Origin: JAGQSZ01 sp049647585
GTDB lineage: Bacteria > Actinomycetota > Acidimicrobiia > Acidimicrobiales > Microtrichaceae
Direction: 5' to 3'
Assembly (NCBI GenBank): GCA_049647585.1
Contig: JBARXY010000016.1
Span: 86,094 to 150,093, forward strand
Length of the DNA stretch: 64,000 bases
Shown: positions 56,584 to 64,000 of the stretch, in pieces
Layout: every line of letters starts with the position of its first letter
Numbering within the stretch: the stretch's first letter is position 1
Notes under the pieces: model-generated
The model's input: only the letters and a program-made list of their open reading frames with translations
Database searches by the model: none
Told to the model about the DNA's origin: nothing
Program-made: the position numbers and the translations under genes

Positions 56584-56820
56584 GTGACCACAATTCAGTC
56601 AAAGCCGGAAGCGGAACTCCTTCTGCAGGTCGACGTGGAGGTGCGCGGCAACATTGAGCGGATCACATGGCGCGACGGTCGGATGATGGGCGATGAACGC
56701 CTGTTGTCCCGACTTGCTCAAACGGGCCCGGACCTATCAGACGCCGCCGGCTTTCTCATGGCTATACGAAGCTGCTTCGGCGAGACAGCCGACATCCGCA
56801 TCATCACCCATGACCGTTAG
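56584..56820 (+). CDS. Small hypothetical protein (78 aa)
   Basis: The frame from GTG 56584 is preceded by AAAGGAGGTG, the best ribosome site in this neighbourhood. It reads TTIQSKPEAELLLQVDVEVR and continues into a mixed alpha/beta pattern, ending ADIRIITHDR. No hydrophobic segment or known motif is present, so it is cytoplasmic. It is divergent from the trehalose operon, and a link to it is only positional. Confidence 0.65.
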   Translation: MTTIQSKPEAELLLQVDVEVRGNIERITWRDGRMMGDERLLSRLAQTGPDLSDAAGFLMAIRSCFGETADIRIITHDR

Positions 56821-56976
56821 CGGTCGAACAGGTGCAACCAGCGGTCATCAACGTGGTGCCATCTCACCGAAACACCCGAGGGACGGCACTATTCAGGCTG
56901 CTAAACCAAGCCGCGAACCGCTCGTCGCTAGTCCGGATCCTGAACAGTGCGGCGATGGTCGCATTACGGTCGCGAA

Positions 56977-57264
56977 ATGGGTTGTGGATGTCTCTTGCTT
57001 CTCGCCGCCGCGGCGTCGCCACGCTTCGCGCTCTTTCTGACGTGGCTCTTCACCGATCGGATACCTGCGGCGTACGACGACAACTGGCTCGTCACCGTCC
57101 TGGGCTTTCTCTTTCTTCCGTGGACGGCCCTTGCCTGGGTTGCAGTCTGGGCACCGGTATCAGGCGTCTCCGGATTGGGCTGGTTCATAGTCGTGTTCGC
57201 CTTCACTGTGGACCTGAGTACCCTTTTCGGGACTGCCCGTAGTGAACGGGCTCGGTCCCGATGA
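56977..57264 (+). CDS. Small membrane protein (95 aa)
   Basis: The protein reads MGCGCLLLLAAAASPRFALF and has three hydrophobic stretches at about 3-32, 46-68 and 72-88, joined by the polar loop TDRIPAAYDDN. The two N-terminal cysteines (GCGC) may be structural. This looks like a conserved actinobacterial membrane protein of unknown function. ATG 56977 is preferred over 56947 because the upstream residues are not hydrophobic and no ribosome site precedes either. Confidence 0.6.
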   Translation: MGCGCLLLLAAAASPRFALFLTWLFTDRIPAAYDDNWLVTVLGFLFLPWTALAWVAVWAPVSGVSGLGWFIVVFAFTVDLSTLFGTARSERARSR

Positions 57265-57341
57265 CACAGGTTGGATGGGTTGAGCCAGCACGATAGAAAG
57301 ATTCGGAATGGGATGCTTGACTGGGCAATAGCTGACCGGGG

Positions 57342-58460
57342 TCACCACGAAGGTGGATTCGTGAGCGGGCCGATCTCCCATGAGTGAGGGTGGAACAGAG
57401 TTGGTGGTCGGAACCGCTCGACCCGGTCCGATGACCAGCGTGCCGGAGGGGCTACACAGATACGGCTGAGGGCCAGCAGCGCCAGGTCGTAGTTGACCCG
57501 CCAGCCGGCGTAATCACGCCACGCCTGTTCGCGGTCGGCCCTGATCGGAATACCGGCGTCGACAAACTCATCGAGCAAATCGTCGAACTCTGCCCTGGAG
57601 ACCGAGATCGGATCGTTGGGATTCGGGTTCTCGACTATCGGCACGTAGAAGAACTCGGCGATCGACCGCAATGACAGGAAGCCGGCGCGGAGCATCAAGG
57701 TGGCCTGGGGATCGTTGGGCTGGTCGATCGCAGCGTTCGAAAGCGCGGCGGCGTCGAGCACGGCACCTGCGGCGGTTACCCACGACGACTTGTGGTCCTG
57801 GGAACGGAACAGCGGCAACGCCATCTGGGAGGTGTGACTCTCCTGGATCTCGACGAACCACTGCTGCCAGGCCGGCCAGGCCTCACCCATCCGATCGAGC
57901 CAGCCGATGCTGTGGTAGCGGCGGATCATCGTCCCGGACCAGGGCGGCGTCCCGGCGCGGGACTCAAGCTTGACGACCTCCGCCTCCCGGCGAGAGAAGT
58001 GGCCGTAGATCGTTGGCAGGTAAGAGATCAGCATCGCAAGCAGGCCGAGGCCGATGATCGCCTCGATGTAGGCGACCGATGAGGTCGGGTCAGATCGGGC
58101 AGCAACGAACCCGAGCGTCGTAATAGAGCTGCCGCTGAGCAGAACGGCCTCGTGGAAGCTCATCGAGCCGATGGCCCAGTAGATCGGGATGAAGCCGACG
58201 AAGACCAAGAAGACCCAGGCGACCGCCAACACGATCAAGGTGGTCGGTGCGTAGCGCGCCATGACTTCATGGCGCTGCGCCGCCGAACTGCGCCGCTTGG
58301 TGAAGAAGACATAGACAGATCTGGACAGCAGAAACACGATCCGACTCAACAGGACCTGTTCCCTGCGTGGCACCACCACAGTCCGAATAGCCGAACGGAG
58401 CACGGCCTGGATGATCGCGACGCCGACCCCAAACGCAACCACCCTTGCGACTGTCGCCAT
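57342..58460 (-). CDS. Membrane protein with potassium-channel-like pore segment
   Basis: The 372-aa protein has TM helices near 5-22, 72-93 and 130-150, and between the last two a re-entrant-like segment HEAVLLSGSSITTLGFVAAR. This resembles the pore helix and T-x-G-[YF] filter of two-TM K+ channels, though the usual GYGD is replaced by GFVA. The C-terminal 200 residues are cytoplasmic, Trp-rich and of unknown fold. Ion selectivity cannot be concluded. It is monocistronic. Confidence 0.65.
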   Translation of the reverse strand: MATVARVVAFGVGVAIIQAVLRSAIRTVVVPRREQVLLSRIVFLLSRSVYVFFTKRRSSAAQRHEVMARYAPTTLIVLAVAWVFLVFVGFIPIYWAIGSMSFHEAVLLSGSSITTLGFVAARSDPTSSVAYIEAIIGLGLLAMLISYLPTIYGHFSRREAEVVKLESRAGTPPWSGTMIRRYHSIGWLDRMGEAWPAWQQWFVEIQESHTSQMALPLFRSQDHKSSWVTAAGAVLDAAALSNAAIDQPNDPQATLMLRAGFLSLRSIAEFFYVPIVENPNPNDPISVSRAEFDDLLDEFVDAGIPIRADREQAWRDYAGWRVNYDLALLALSRICVAPPARWSSDRVERFRPPTLFHPHSWEIGPLTNPPSW

Positions 58461-58644
58461 GTCACGAATCTACGGCAACTCGTGCTGACAGCCGTTGACC
58501 GAGGACCGCGAACGTCCACCTGACCAGGCGAACTCTCCGGTGGATGACTCCCTGCCCTGACTCCCCTTCGGAATCAGACATGAGAAACCAGAAGAACCAG
58601 GTACATCGAACCGGGGCACCTCAGTTATCGACCATCATGTTTGC

Positions 58645-59127
58645 GTGAAGGTTGAGACAACGGCGGGAATTTGGCTTGTACGGCGAAGGTGGGCCCCTCG
58701 ACGCCTCGGATCACAGAGCATCTGGGCGAGGTTTCTGGAACGCACCCGCAAGGTGCGACGTCGAACAGCGGATATGGCCGACGTCCCAGACCCAGGTGGT
58801 GCCGGAGATCTAGTAGAGGGGATCGCCGTGTTCCTCTTGGTGATCGTCGTGGTCCTATTCGCAGTTTTTGTCGGCATCCCATTTCTGATTGCGCTCGGCG
58901 AGCTGCTCATCATCGTCCTGTTCGCCCTCATTGGTGTTCTCGGCCGCGTCTTCTTCCGTCGGCCATGGACCGTCGATGCCGTGAGCCCAACTGGAGAACA
59001 CCATGCGTGGCCCGTGGTGGGTTGGAGAGCGAGTGGCGCGGCCCGCCAGTTCATAGCTGAGCGTGTCGTTGCAAGTTCCTCGGTGCCAACCGAAGCGGAA
59101 CTGTCCGCAGCCATTCTCGCCTCGTAA
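58645..59127 (+). CDS. Conserved membrane protein of unknown function (160 aa)
   Basis: From GTG 58645 the protein has a basic N-terminus with GIWLVRRRWAPRRLG, a motif I associate with a family of actinobacterial membrane proteins. One long or two short hydrophobic segments (about 58-100) follow, then a conserved-looking RRPWTVDAVSPTGEHHAWPV tail. An alternative ATG at 58777 would lose the basic motif and is less likely. A 22-codon frame ends inside its start codon but lacks a ribosome site. Function unknown. Confidence 0.65.
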   Translation: MKVETTAGIWLVRRRWAPRRLGSQSIWARFLERTRKVRRRTADMADVPDPGGAGDLVEGIAVFLLVIVVVLFAVFVGIPFLIALGELLIIVLFALIGVLGRVFFRRPWTVDAVSPTGEHHAWPVVGWRASGAARQFIAERVVASSSVPTEAELSAAILAS

Positions 59128-59235
59128 CACTGCCTGATTGTTCCTGAAGCTTCGGTAGACGCCGACTCGGCGGTCCCCCCAGGGAATTGGCTGATTCGCC
59201 TGTGTGGGTAGCTCTTGAGTCGCTGTCCGATTTGT

Positions 59236-60465
59236 TCAGCTGAAGGCGTAGCCATTGAGGAACTGGGTGCCCATGAAGGCTGTGCGTTGTTCGGATGTGA
59301 GCTCGGCCTGGTCACAGACGTCGCCCCAGTTTGTGCGGATCACTTCGACTTGCCCCTCCACGATCTCCTTGGCGCTTCGAACCTCGAGGTGGTACTCGTT
59401 CGCAGCGGCCACTAGAAGCTCAATACGTGAATCTCGCAGGGCAGGGGTTCCCTCAACTGCTCGGGTGAATGCCATCGCCTGTCGGGCTTCGCGGCCGCGG
59501 GCCTGTGGGCAGATGTCGTAGGCCGGGGTGAGGGTCATGTCATCGACGAACGCTGCGTGATTGCGACCGTGGTCGTCGGTGTTGCCGCACAGGATGTTGA
59601 ACGCAATCCGGGAGAACAGCTCTCGTAAGTTGGCGTCGGGTTCGTTGAACGATGCTCTTATGGCATCGGCGAGCCCGACGTAGGTCGCGTATCTACCGCC
59701 GGGGGAGGTAGAGAGTCTCAGCACGGTGAGCGCCGAGGCGATACGCCTGCGCGCACCGTCGGGCCATCTGTCGAAGCGCTCGACTGTGAGCACGTATCGC
59801 CCGCCAGCCGATCGCAGCTCCACCGGCGCAGCGTTCAGAGAGCATCTCTTGGCCAACTCCATCGCAACGAACTCCCCCTGAACGACCGGGAAGGTGTCGG
59901 TCGTGGAGGAGAACTTGGCGATCAACTGCCGGCCCATGTTGTTCAGCAGCGCCTTCGGGCGGGCACCGCCCAGCGAGCTTCCCTGGGCGAGCGCCTCATC
60001 TAGCTCTGGGCTGAGCGGCTCGCCGAGCTGAAGTTTCATCGCTGCGGTAGATAGGTCCTCGAGTGAAGGGTGCCGGCCGCTGCGGGCGACGTAGCCGTCA
60101 GGCGAGTGTTGGAAGTCGAGAGTACCAATGCGATCGGATCCCGAGTTGAGCAGGTAGGTGAGCTCGCCGAACTGAGCCGTGGGTTCGCCGAGCCGGTGAT
60201 TGATGACTGCGCGGCCCCACGAGTCCGGCATCGAGTCGTCGATGCAGAGGGGAAGCCGAATTCCGTCAGTCGCTTGCTGGGGACCGCGTCGGAGCGGCAG
60301 TTCCGGTTCGTAGATCGGCACCGCATTCGACAGGTCGAGGTAGCTGCGCCCGTAGGTGAACTGAATCGCGTGGCCGTCGTCATCGAGACGACCACATACA
60401 ACCGGCTCGGACGCCCCGGGCAGCCAGATCCAGACGAAGGCGGTCGTGGGTTCAGAAGTCATCAT
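59236..60465 (-). CDS. hipA: HipA-like serine/threonine kinase toxin
   Basis: The 409-aa protein has the HipA N-terminal domain (VVCGRLDDDGHAIQFTYG; PIYEPELPLRRG), a Gly-rich nucleotide loop SSLGGARPKALL, the catalytic NTDDHGRNHAAF (Asp-x-His-x-x-Asn) and the metal-binding PAYDICP. E. coli HipA phosphorylates glutamyl-tRNA synthetase to induce dormancy. The key residues are present, so it is likely active. The hipA start overlaps the end of hipB by 14 bp; 60462 is an equally good ATG. The pair forms a type II toxin-antitoxin system. Confidence 0.92.
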   Translation of the reverse strand: MMTSEPTTAFVWIWLPGASEPVVCGRLDDDGHAIQFTYGRSYLDLSNAVPIYEPELPLRRGPQQATDGIRLPLCIDDSMPDSWGRAVINHRLGEPTAQFGELTYLLNSGSDRIGTLDFQHSPDGYVARSGRHPSLEDLSTAAMKLQLGEPLSPELDEALAQGSSLGGARPKALLNNMGRQLIAKFSSTTDTFPVVQGEFVAMELAKRCSLNAAPVELRSAGGRYVLTVERFDRWPDGARRRIASALTVLRLSTSPGGRYATYVGLADAIRASFNEPDANLRELFSRIAFNILCGNTDDHGRNHAAFVDDMTLTPAYDICPQARGREARQAMAFTRAVEGTPALRDSRIELLVAAANEYHLEVRSAKEIVEGQVEVIRTNWGDVCDQAELTSEQRTAFMGTQFLNGYAFS

Positions 60466-60775
60466 CGACGGGCCGTGGCCGTGCGGTAGCCGGCAGCAGG
60501 GCGAGTTCTGTTCGCTTGAGCGCACCGTAGGCGGCCCGCTCAGCGTTACTCGTCGAGAACAGTGGTACCCCAACGAGAGTCGCGGCTTCGAAGATCGTGC
60601 CGATGGCCACCCCGGGTCGGCCTGCTTCTAGAGCGGAAATGGTGGCGTGCGATACGCCGACACGCTCAGCCAGCTGACGCACCGTCCAACCCCGCCGAAT
60701 CCGCGCGCCCCGGATCGCCGTTGCCAAGGTCTCGATGGCATCAGTGGTCGAGGGCGAAAGCGGGGGGCGAGCCAT
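60452..60775 (-). CDS. hipB: HipB-like HTH antitoxin
   Basis: The 107-aa protein has an XRE-type HTH: IRGARIRRGWTVRQLAERVG and VSHATISALEAGRPGVAIGT. It is followed by a C-terminal tail that in HipB proteins contacts HipA. It should repress the operon and neutralise HipA. ATG 60775 is preferred over 60811 because a -10-like TATAAT (60785-60780) places the transcript start at about this ATG, suggesting a leaderless message. The order antitoxin-toxin with overlap is the usual one. Confidence 0.9.
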   Translation of the reverse strand: MARPPLSPSTTDAIETLATAIRGARIRRGWTVRQLAERVGVSHATISALEAGRPGVAIGTIFEAATLVGVPLFSTSNAERAAYGALKRTELALLPATARPRPVDDDF

Positions 60776-60779
60776 GCGC

Positions 60780-60824
60780 ATTATACTTGTGCTATAGGTA
60801 CCTCCTGTCAACTATTCTTGTGCT
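60780..60824 (-). promoter_or_regulatory. hipBA promoter with direct-repeat operator
   Basis: On the plus strand TATACTTGTGCT (60782-60793) and TATTCTTGTGCT (60813-60824) are direct repeats with 11 of 12 bases shared, 31 bp apart, or about three helical turns. On the minus strand a perfect -10 TATAAT (60785-60780) and a -35 TTGACA (60812-60807) are visible, though their 21-bp spacing is long. The repeats overlap or flank both elements, as expected for HipB operators. Confidence 0.55.
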
Positions 60825-60981
60825 CCACAGGCTTCAGTGTTGACGCCTAGCCCGATCAGCCAATTGTGAATCCCATGGGGTGGACGGGCCTTTCCGTTGG
60901 TGACACGTACTCAATCCGGACCACTACGCCGTTCCGTCGCATTGACTGTCGGTCGGGCCCTGCCACTGCAAGGATCTGCGG

Positions 60982-61773
60982 GTGCACGACAACCAACGGC
61001 CGCAAGCGGTATCAGATGGCAAGTCCCGCTCCGTTGGCCAGAAGGCGGCCGCGTCCATTGCCGAAGTGCGGTCCTCACTGGTCGGCGAAACCCTGCTCGT
61101 CATAGCGACACTCGTCGGGTTGGCGGTCGTGTGCCTATCTGGGTTGCTCATAACGGCGCTGGTAGACGACGTCAGCGAAGCCGATGGCGTCACGAAGTTC
61201 GACCACCGCGTCCTGTCGTGGGTGCTCGACCACCGTACGTCTGCGTGGACCTCGATTGCTCGCACAGTGACCCACCTGGGCGACCCGTTCGTCGTTGTGG
61301 CAGTGACTGCAGTCGCGTCGATCTCGCTGATCTGGGCGAGGCGCTTCAACCTTGGTGCCTTCGTAGTCCTGGCGACTTCTGGGGCTGCCATCGCATCGTC
61401 GGTGGCCAAGCTTGCAATCGATAGATCTCGCCCACCGGAAACGGTGTGGCTATCGAAGGCCTGGGGCTTGTCATTCCCTTCGGGACACGCGACCCAGTCG
61501 GTCGCCTGCTGGGGTGCACTCGCGATCGTCGCGTGCGTCCTGATCCGGTCGCGCAGGTGGCGCACGCCTATCGTCGTCACGGCCGTTGCAATCGCGCTGT
61601 CAGTCGGAACCTCCAGGATCTACCTCGGCGTTCACTGGTTTGCGGACGTCGTTTGCGGATGGGCGCTCGCCTCGCTTTGGTTGGCAACGCTGTTTCTGGC
61701 GGGGTGGTGCACTCCCCGACTGCGAACCATCTGGACCGGCAGGCGAATCAGTCGACCATCAGTCGGCAGCTAG
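60982..61773 (+). CDS. PAP2-family membrane phosphatase
   Basis: The 263-aa protein has six predicted TM segments and the three phosphatase motifs: KLAIDRSRPP (K-x6-RP), FPSGHA (PSGH) and SRIYLGVHWFAD (SR-x5-H-x3-D). The catalytic His residues lie in the second and third motifs. Such enzymes dephosphorylate phosphatidic acid, undecaprenyl pyrophosphate or similar lipids on the outer membrane face. GTG 60982 is the first start with a reasonable N-terminus; the longer frame from 60897 is out of frame. Confidence 0.92.
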   Translation: MHDNQRPQAVSDGKSRSVGQKAAASIAEVRSSLVGETLLVIATLVGLAVVCLSGLLITALVDDVSEADGVTKFDHRVLSWVLDHRTSAWTSIARTVTHLGDPFVVVAVTAVASISLIWARRFNLGAFVVLATSGAAIASSVAKLAIDRSRPPETVWLSKAWGLSFPSGHATQSVACWGALAIVACVLIRSRRWRTPIVVTAVAIALSVGTSRIYLGVHWFADVVCGWALASLWLATLFLAGWCTPRLRTIWTGRRISRPSVGS

Positions 61774-61842
61774 ACGACACGTCGACACCGACGGTCCATG
61801 GGATGGTCTGGACCCCGGACCGCGTCGCGGAAGCTTGACTTT

Positions 61843-62601
61843 CTACTCGAGAAGGTCCGGCTCTTGGCTGACGATCCACTGGTTGAGCGGGTGGAAGCTG
61901 AATGCTCCGGCCAACTCCGAACCAACCTGGTCGTGGGTCAACTTCGCTGTCTCACCATCGATCAGAACTGGCTTGCCAGCGGCCATTGCAAGAAGCTGCG
62001 CCTGGCAGGTTCGTTCGGCGGTGATGAACCACCAAGCGGCGGAATCCACTGAAGTGCCGACCGTCAGCAGCCCGTGATTACGCAGGATCGCAAGCTTGTT
62101 CTGGCCGAGTGCCGCAGCGATCCGGGCACCTTCAGCGACATCTTCGACAACGCCCGTGAAGTCGTCGAACAGCACGTGGTCTCCATAGAACGCACATGAA
62201 TCCTGGGTCAGAGGGTCGAGCTCGATGCCTAATGCCGAAAGGGCCTTGCCGTGGAGCGAATGTGAGTGTGCCGCCGCGATGATGTCGGGCCGCGCCCGAT
62301 GGACCTGGGAATGGATGGCGAACGCAGCCCTGTTCACTGGCCAGTCGCCCTCGACGACGTTGCCGTCGTGATCCACGCAGATGAGATCGCTCGCCCGGAT
62401 CTGCTTGAAGCTCATTCCGAACGGATTCACCCAGAAGCGATCGTGATGCTCGGGGTCTCGAACCGTGATGTGACCCGCAACACCCTCCTCAAAGCCGAAT
62501 CGGCCAAACAGTCGAAACGCCGAGGCCAGTCGTTGCTTCAAATACTGGCGCTCCTCAGAGACATCCGCGAAGGAAGGAAAGCTGAATTGTTGCGGCCGCA
62601 T
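61843..62601 (-). CDS. Class II aldolase/adducin family protein
   Basis: The 252-aa protein has GFEEGVAGHITVRDPEHHDR near the N-terminus, the zinc-binding AAAHSHSLHGKAL (two His) and ILRNHGLLTVGTS (third His), as in fuculose-phosphate aldolase and its relatives. It could be an aldolase, decarboxylase or epimerase on a sugar phosphate; the substrate is unclear. ATG 62601 starts MRPQQFSFPSFADVSEERQY; a longer frame adds 20 residues. It is minus strand and convergent with the PAP2 gene. Confidence 0.9.
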   Translation of the reverse strand: MRPQQFSFPSFADVSEERQYLKQRLASAFRLFGRFGFEEGVAGHITVRDPEHHDRFWVNPFGMSFKQIRASDLICVDHDGNVVEGDWPVNRAAFAIHSQVHRARPDIIAAAHSHSLHGKALSALGIELDPLTQDSCAFYGDHVLFDDFTGVVEDVAEGARIAAALGQNKLAILRNHGLLTVGTSVDSAAWWFITAERTCQAQLLAMAAGKPVLIDGETAKLTHDQVGSELAGAFSFHPLNQWIVSQEPDLLE

Positions 62602-62605
62602 GGAA

Positions 62606-62863
62606 CTACCTTTCTCCCGCCTGAAGGACTCGGACGATTCCATCGACGCAGATCGAATCAAGTGACGAATGGTCGAAGAGCAGGCATTCCTGCCACGTGG
62701 CGAGAAATTCTCCGGCCCCGTGACATGCGGCCAGGTGAGGGCCTTCAGGGTGATTACAGAACCACAAGTCTACTGCTCTGATCCTCAGGTACATGTCGAC
62801 GAAATCACGCCATCTGGTATTCGCTGTGCCTCGTTGGATGGGGGTGACGGGCTTCGGACCCAA
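62606..62863 (-). CDS. Weak hypothetical ORF (85 aa) upstream of the aldolase gene
   Basis: This frame ends 4 bp before the aldolase start, so it could be translated just upstream, but it has no ribosome site and its third-codon-position G+C looks lower than in neighbouring genes. It reads FVDMYLRIRAVDLWFCNHPE and LATWQECLLFDHSSLDSICV, which match nothing I know. The rest of the interval 62864-62971 shows no gene, repeat or clear promoter. The opposite-strand frame at 62669 is no better. Confidence 0.25.
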   Translation of the reverse strand: MGPKPVTPIQRGTANTRWRDFVDMYLRIRAVDLWFCNHPEGPHLAACHGAGEFLATWQECLLFDHSSLDSICVDGIVRVLQAGER

Positions 62864-62971
62864 CTCGGTCGCCTCTTTGGCAGTTCGGATGGGTGGTTGC
62901 CGGGGAGTCGGATCAGCCGTTCCAACCCTCCGATCTGAACGGTCGAGCTGAACGACTCCTAACGGGACCTG

Positions 62972-63604
62972 TCAGGCGGCGAGCGCGGCCAAGGCCGCGT
63001 TGGTTAGATCGCTGACGAACACTTCGGTTGTGAGCAACGGCAGGTCGTCTGTGGCGTCGTCGACTGTCGCGTCGTCGACTGTGCGTGCTTGTTCTGCGAG
63101 TGCGTACAGGACTAGGCCCAACACGTTTCGGGCCCGGTGTCTTTGACGTTCCAGTTCCATGTGCTGGACGAGCGGTGCCAGATAGACGGCGCCGCGCTCG
63201 ACGCTTGTGGCGTACTGCCAGCTGGCTTGGCTGTGGAAGCGGGGATGGTTCGCCGCTTGGTTGAGCAGTCGCAGGTACCGCCGCCCCTCGAACGAGTTGA
63301 GCAGGTTCGCCAACGGGTCGATCATTGCCCCGAACGCAGCTCGGGGGCTGATAGGCCCGGCGGACTCAAGCTCGTCGAGCAGGCGGTGGCGGACGGTGTT
63401 CAGTTCGTCCGAGCGGCGGTCGAGTACAGCGATGATCAGCTGGTCGAGGTTGCCGAAGTGGTAGTTGACAGCGGCGGCGTTGCGGTGACCGGCCGCGGCG
63501 GTGATCGCCGCGCCGGTGGTGCCGTCGATACCGGCGGTGTCCAAGAGCACCTCGGCGGCGTCGAGCAGGCGAGTCCTGCCGTCAGGTCTGGCCAAGCCGA
63601 TCAT
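62972..63604 (-). CDS. TetR-family transcriptional regulator
   Basis: The 210-aa protein starts with a TetR DNA-binding domain: TRLLDAAEVLLDTAGIDGTT and ITAAAGHRNAAAVNYHFGNL, ending in the diagnostic YHFGN. The C-terminal 150 residues are the variable ligand-binding domain. ATG 63604 is chosen so that the HTH begins about nine residues in and the gene does not overlap the neighbour; ATG 63640 would overlap it by 23 bp. Target and ligand are unknown; the divergent or neighbouring genes do not suggest one. Confidence 0.9.
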   Translation of the reverse strand: MIGLARPDGRTRLLDAAEVLLDTAGIDGTTGAAITAAAGHRNAAAVNYHFGNLDQLIIAVLDRRSDELNTVRHRLLDELESAGPISPRAAFGAMIDPLANLLNSFEGRRYLRLLNQAANHPRFHSQASWQYATSVERGAVYLAPLVQHMELERQRHRARNVLGLVLYALAEQARTVDDATVDDATDDLPLLTTEVFVSDLTNAALAALAA

Positions 63605-63617
63605 CCCTCGTTTCGGG

Positions 63618-64000
63618 TCACCATATTGGTCCAGTGACATCCCAAGGGCAAGGGAAGCTCACCCCGTTGGAGTCTTCACACTTATGGTATTCGAGGCTGA
63701 ATTCCATAAAGTTCTCCACCGCGATCGTCTCGTCGCCGCGTTTCGCGGTGACACGCAAATATAGGGCCCAGTTTTGGAAGTCGTCGCGGTCCCATTGGAA
63801 GAGCACGGTGGTGCTGGGCTGGTTCGGATTGTCCACCAGGCACCGATTGTCTGGATAGCAGGACCACTCGTAGGAGATGATTTCGGCGTCAGGGTCGTTC
63901 AGCTCCCATCTGGCAGCGGAGAACTCCGGGGAGGGGCCGCTGTAGAAGACGGAGTTCCTGGGCCAGAAGCCTCCGCCCGGCTTGAAGCCGAACGGCTCGG
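63618..64000 (-). CDS. Secreted Ig-like/PKD-like protein, N-terminus beyond the right edge
   Basis: Only the C-terminal 126 residues lie in the window; the frame is open to 64000. It reads FYSGPSPEFSAARWELNDPD, IISYEWSCYPDNRCLVDNP and later TVLFQWDRDDFQNWALYLRV, and ends WDVTGPIW. The YEWSC and LRVTAKRGD patterns and paired cysteines look like an extracytoplasmic PKD-like beta domain. Location and function are inferred. The listed GTG at 63836 is internal. Confidence 0.65.
   Translation of the reverse strand, partial: EPFGFKPGGGFWPRNSVFYSGPSPEFSAARWELNDPDAEIISYEWSCYPDNRCLVDNPNQPSTTVLFQWDRDDFQNWALYLRVTAKRGDETIAVENFMEFSLEYHKCEDSNGVSFPCPWDVTGPIW

Noticed and set aside
58580..58648. 22-codon ORF whose stop overlaps GTG 58645
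   Set aside because: No ribosome site and no hydrophobic or charged pattern; coupling alone is not enough.
59160..59172. CGCCGA-C-TCGGCG palindrome between convergent genes
   Set aside because: Loop of one base cannot form as an RNA hairpin at full length, and no U run follows; chance GC palindrome cannot be excluded.
62669..62938. 89-aa plus-strand ORF
   Set aside because: Opposite to the weak minus-strand frame; no ribosome site or motif.

Overview
This window is chromosomal sequence from a high-G+C actinobacterium. GTG starts, GGAGG-type ribosome sites, many secreted proteins with Thr/Pro-rich linkers, a wax-ester-synthase-type acyltransferase, a treXYZ trehalose cluster and an RPH-type rifamycin phosphotransferase together suggest Acidimicrobiia or a close relative. 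That placement is inferred from style; there is no rRNA or other marker gene. I found no rRNA, tRNA, insertion sequence, prophage or CRISPR array.

Layout. 0-6 kb: the start of a secreted glycine-rich protein (cut by the left edge), a two-gene membrane-protein operon, a cation/proton antiporter with a TrkA-type domain, and a ThrE-type exporter with a long Thr/Ser/Pro-rich extracytoplasmic head. 6-15.5 kb: a GH38 alpha-mannosidase and housekeeping-like genes in mixed orientation (PEBP, MFS, dienelactone hydrolase, DUF488, ParB-like, histidine phosphatase, YihY/BrkB). 15.5-26.3 kb: a Cas4-like nuclease/SF1 helicase, a Clp-N/HTH protein with its own promoter-operator, secreted proteins, and a Ski2-like DUF3516 helicase. 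27.2-32.1 kb: a complete carbohydrate ABC importer operon (ATPase, binding protein, two permeases), divergent from rph. 32.3-37.4 kb: rph, a universal stress protein and a WS/DGAT acyltransferase.

37.5-44.6 kb is an accessory stretch rich in secreted, repeat-containing proteins (pentapeptide, RCC1, and a new-looking two-repeat lipoprotein). It also holds two gene relics: an internally deleted pentapeptide paralog and the 3' end of a ferritin-like gene. 44.6-49.8 kb: an SDR gene with a 27-residue membrane microprotein, then a two-gene unit that is the most unusual locus here. That unit is a membrane protein combining a degenerate GT2-like region, a PilZ-like segment and a SipW-type (Ser/His) signal peptidase, translationally coupled to an LAFTG-type surface protein. 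49.9-56.5 kb: the glgX/treX-treY-treZ operon for making trehalose from alpha-glucan. 56.6-64 kb: small proteins, a channel-like membrane protein, a HipBA toxin-antitoxin pair with a direct-repeat operator, a PAP2 phosphatase, a class II aldolase, a TetR regulator and the C-terminal end of a secreted protein cut by the right edge.

Short exact or near-exact tandem duplications (about 13-22 bp) recur at gene boundaries throughout. No stretch of more than 300 bp is wholly without a candidate gene except 62602-62971, where the only ORF is weak.
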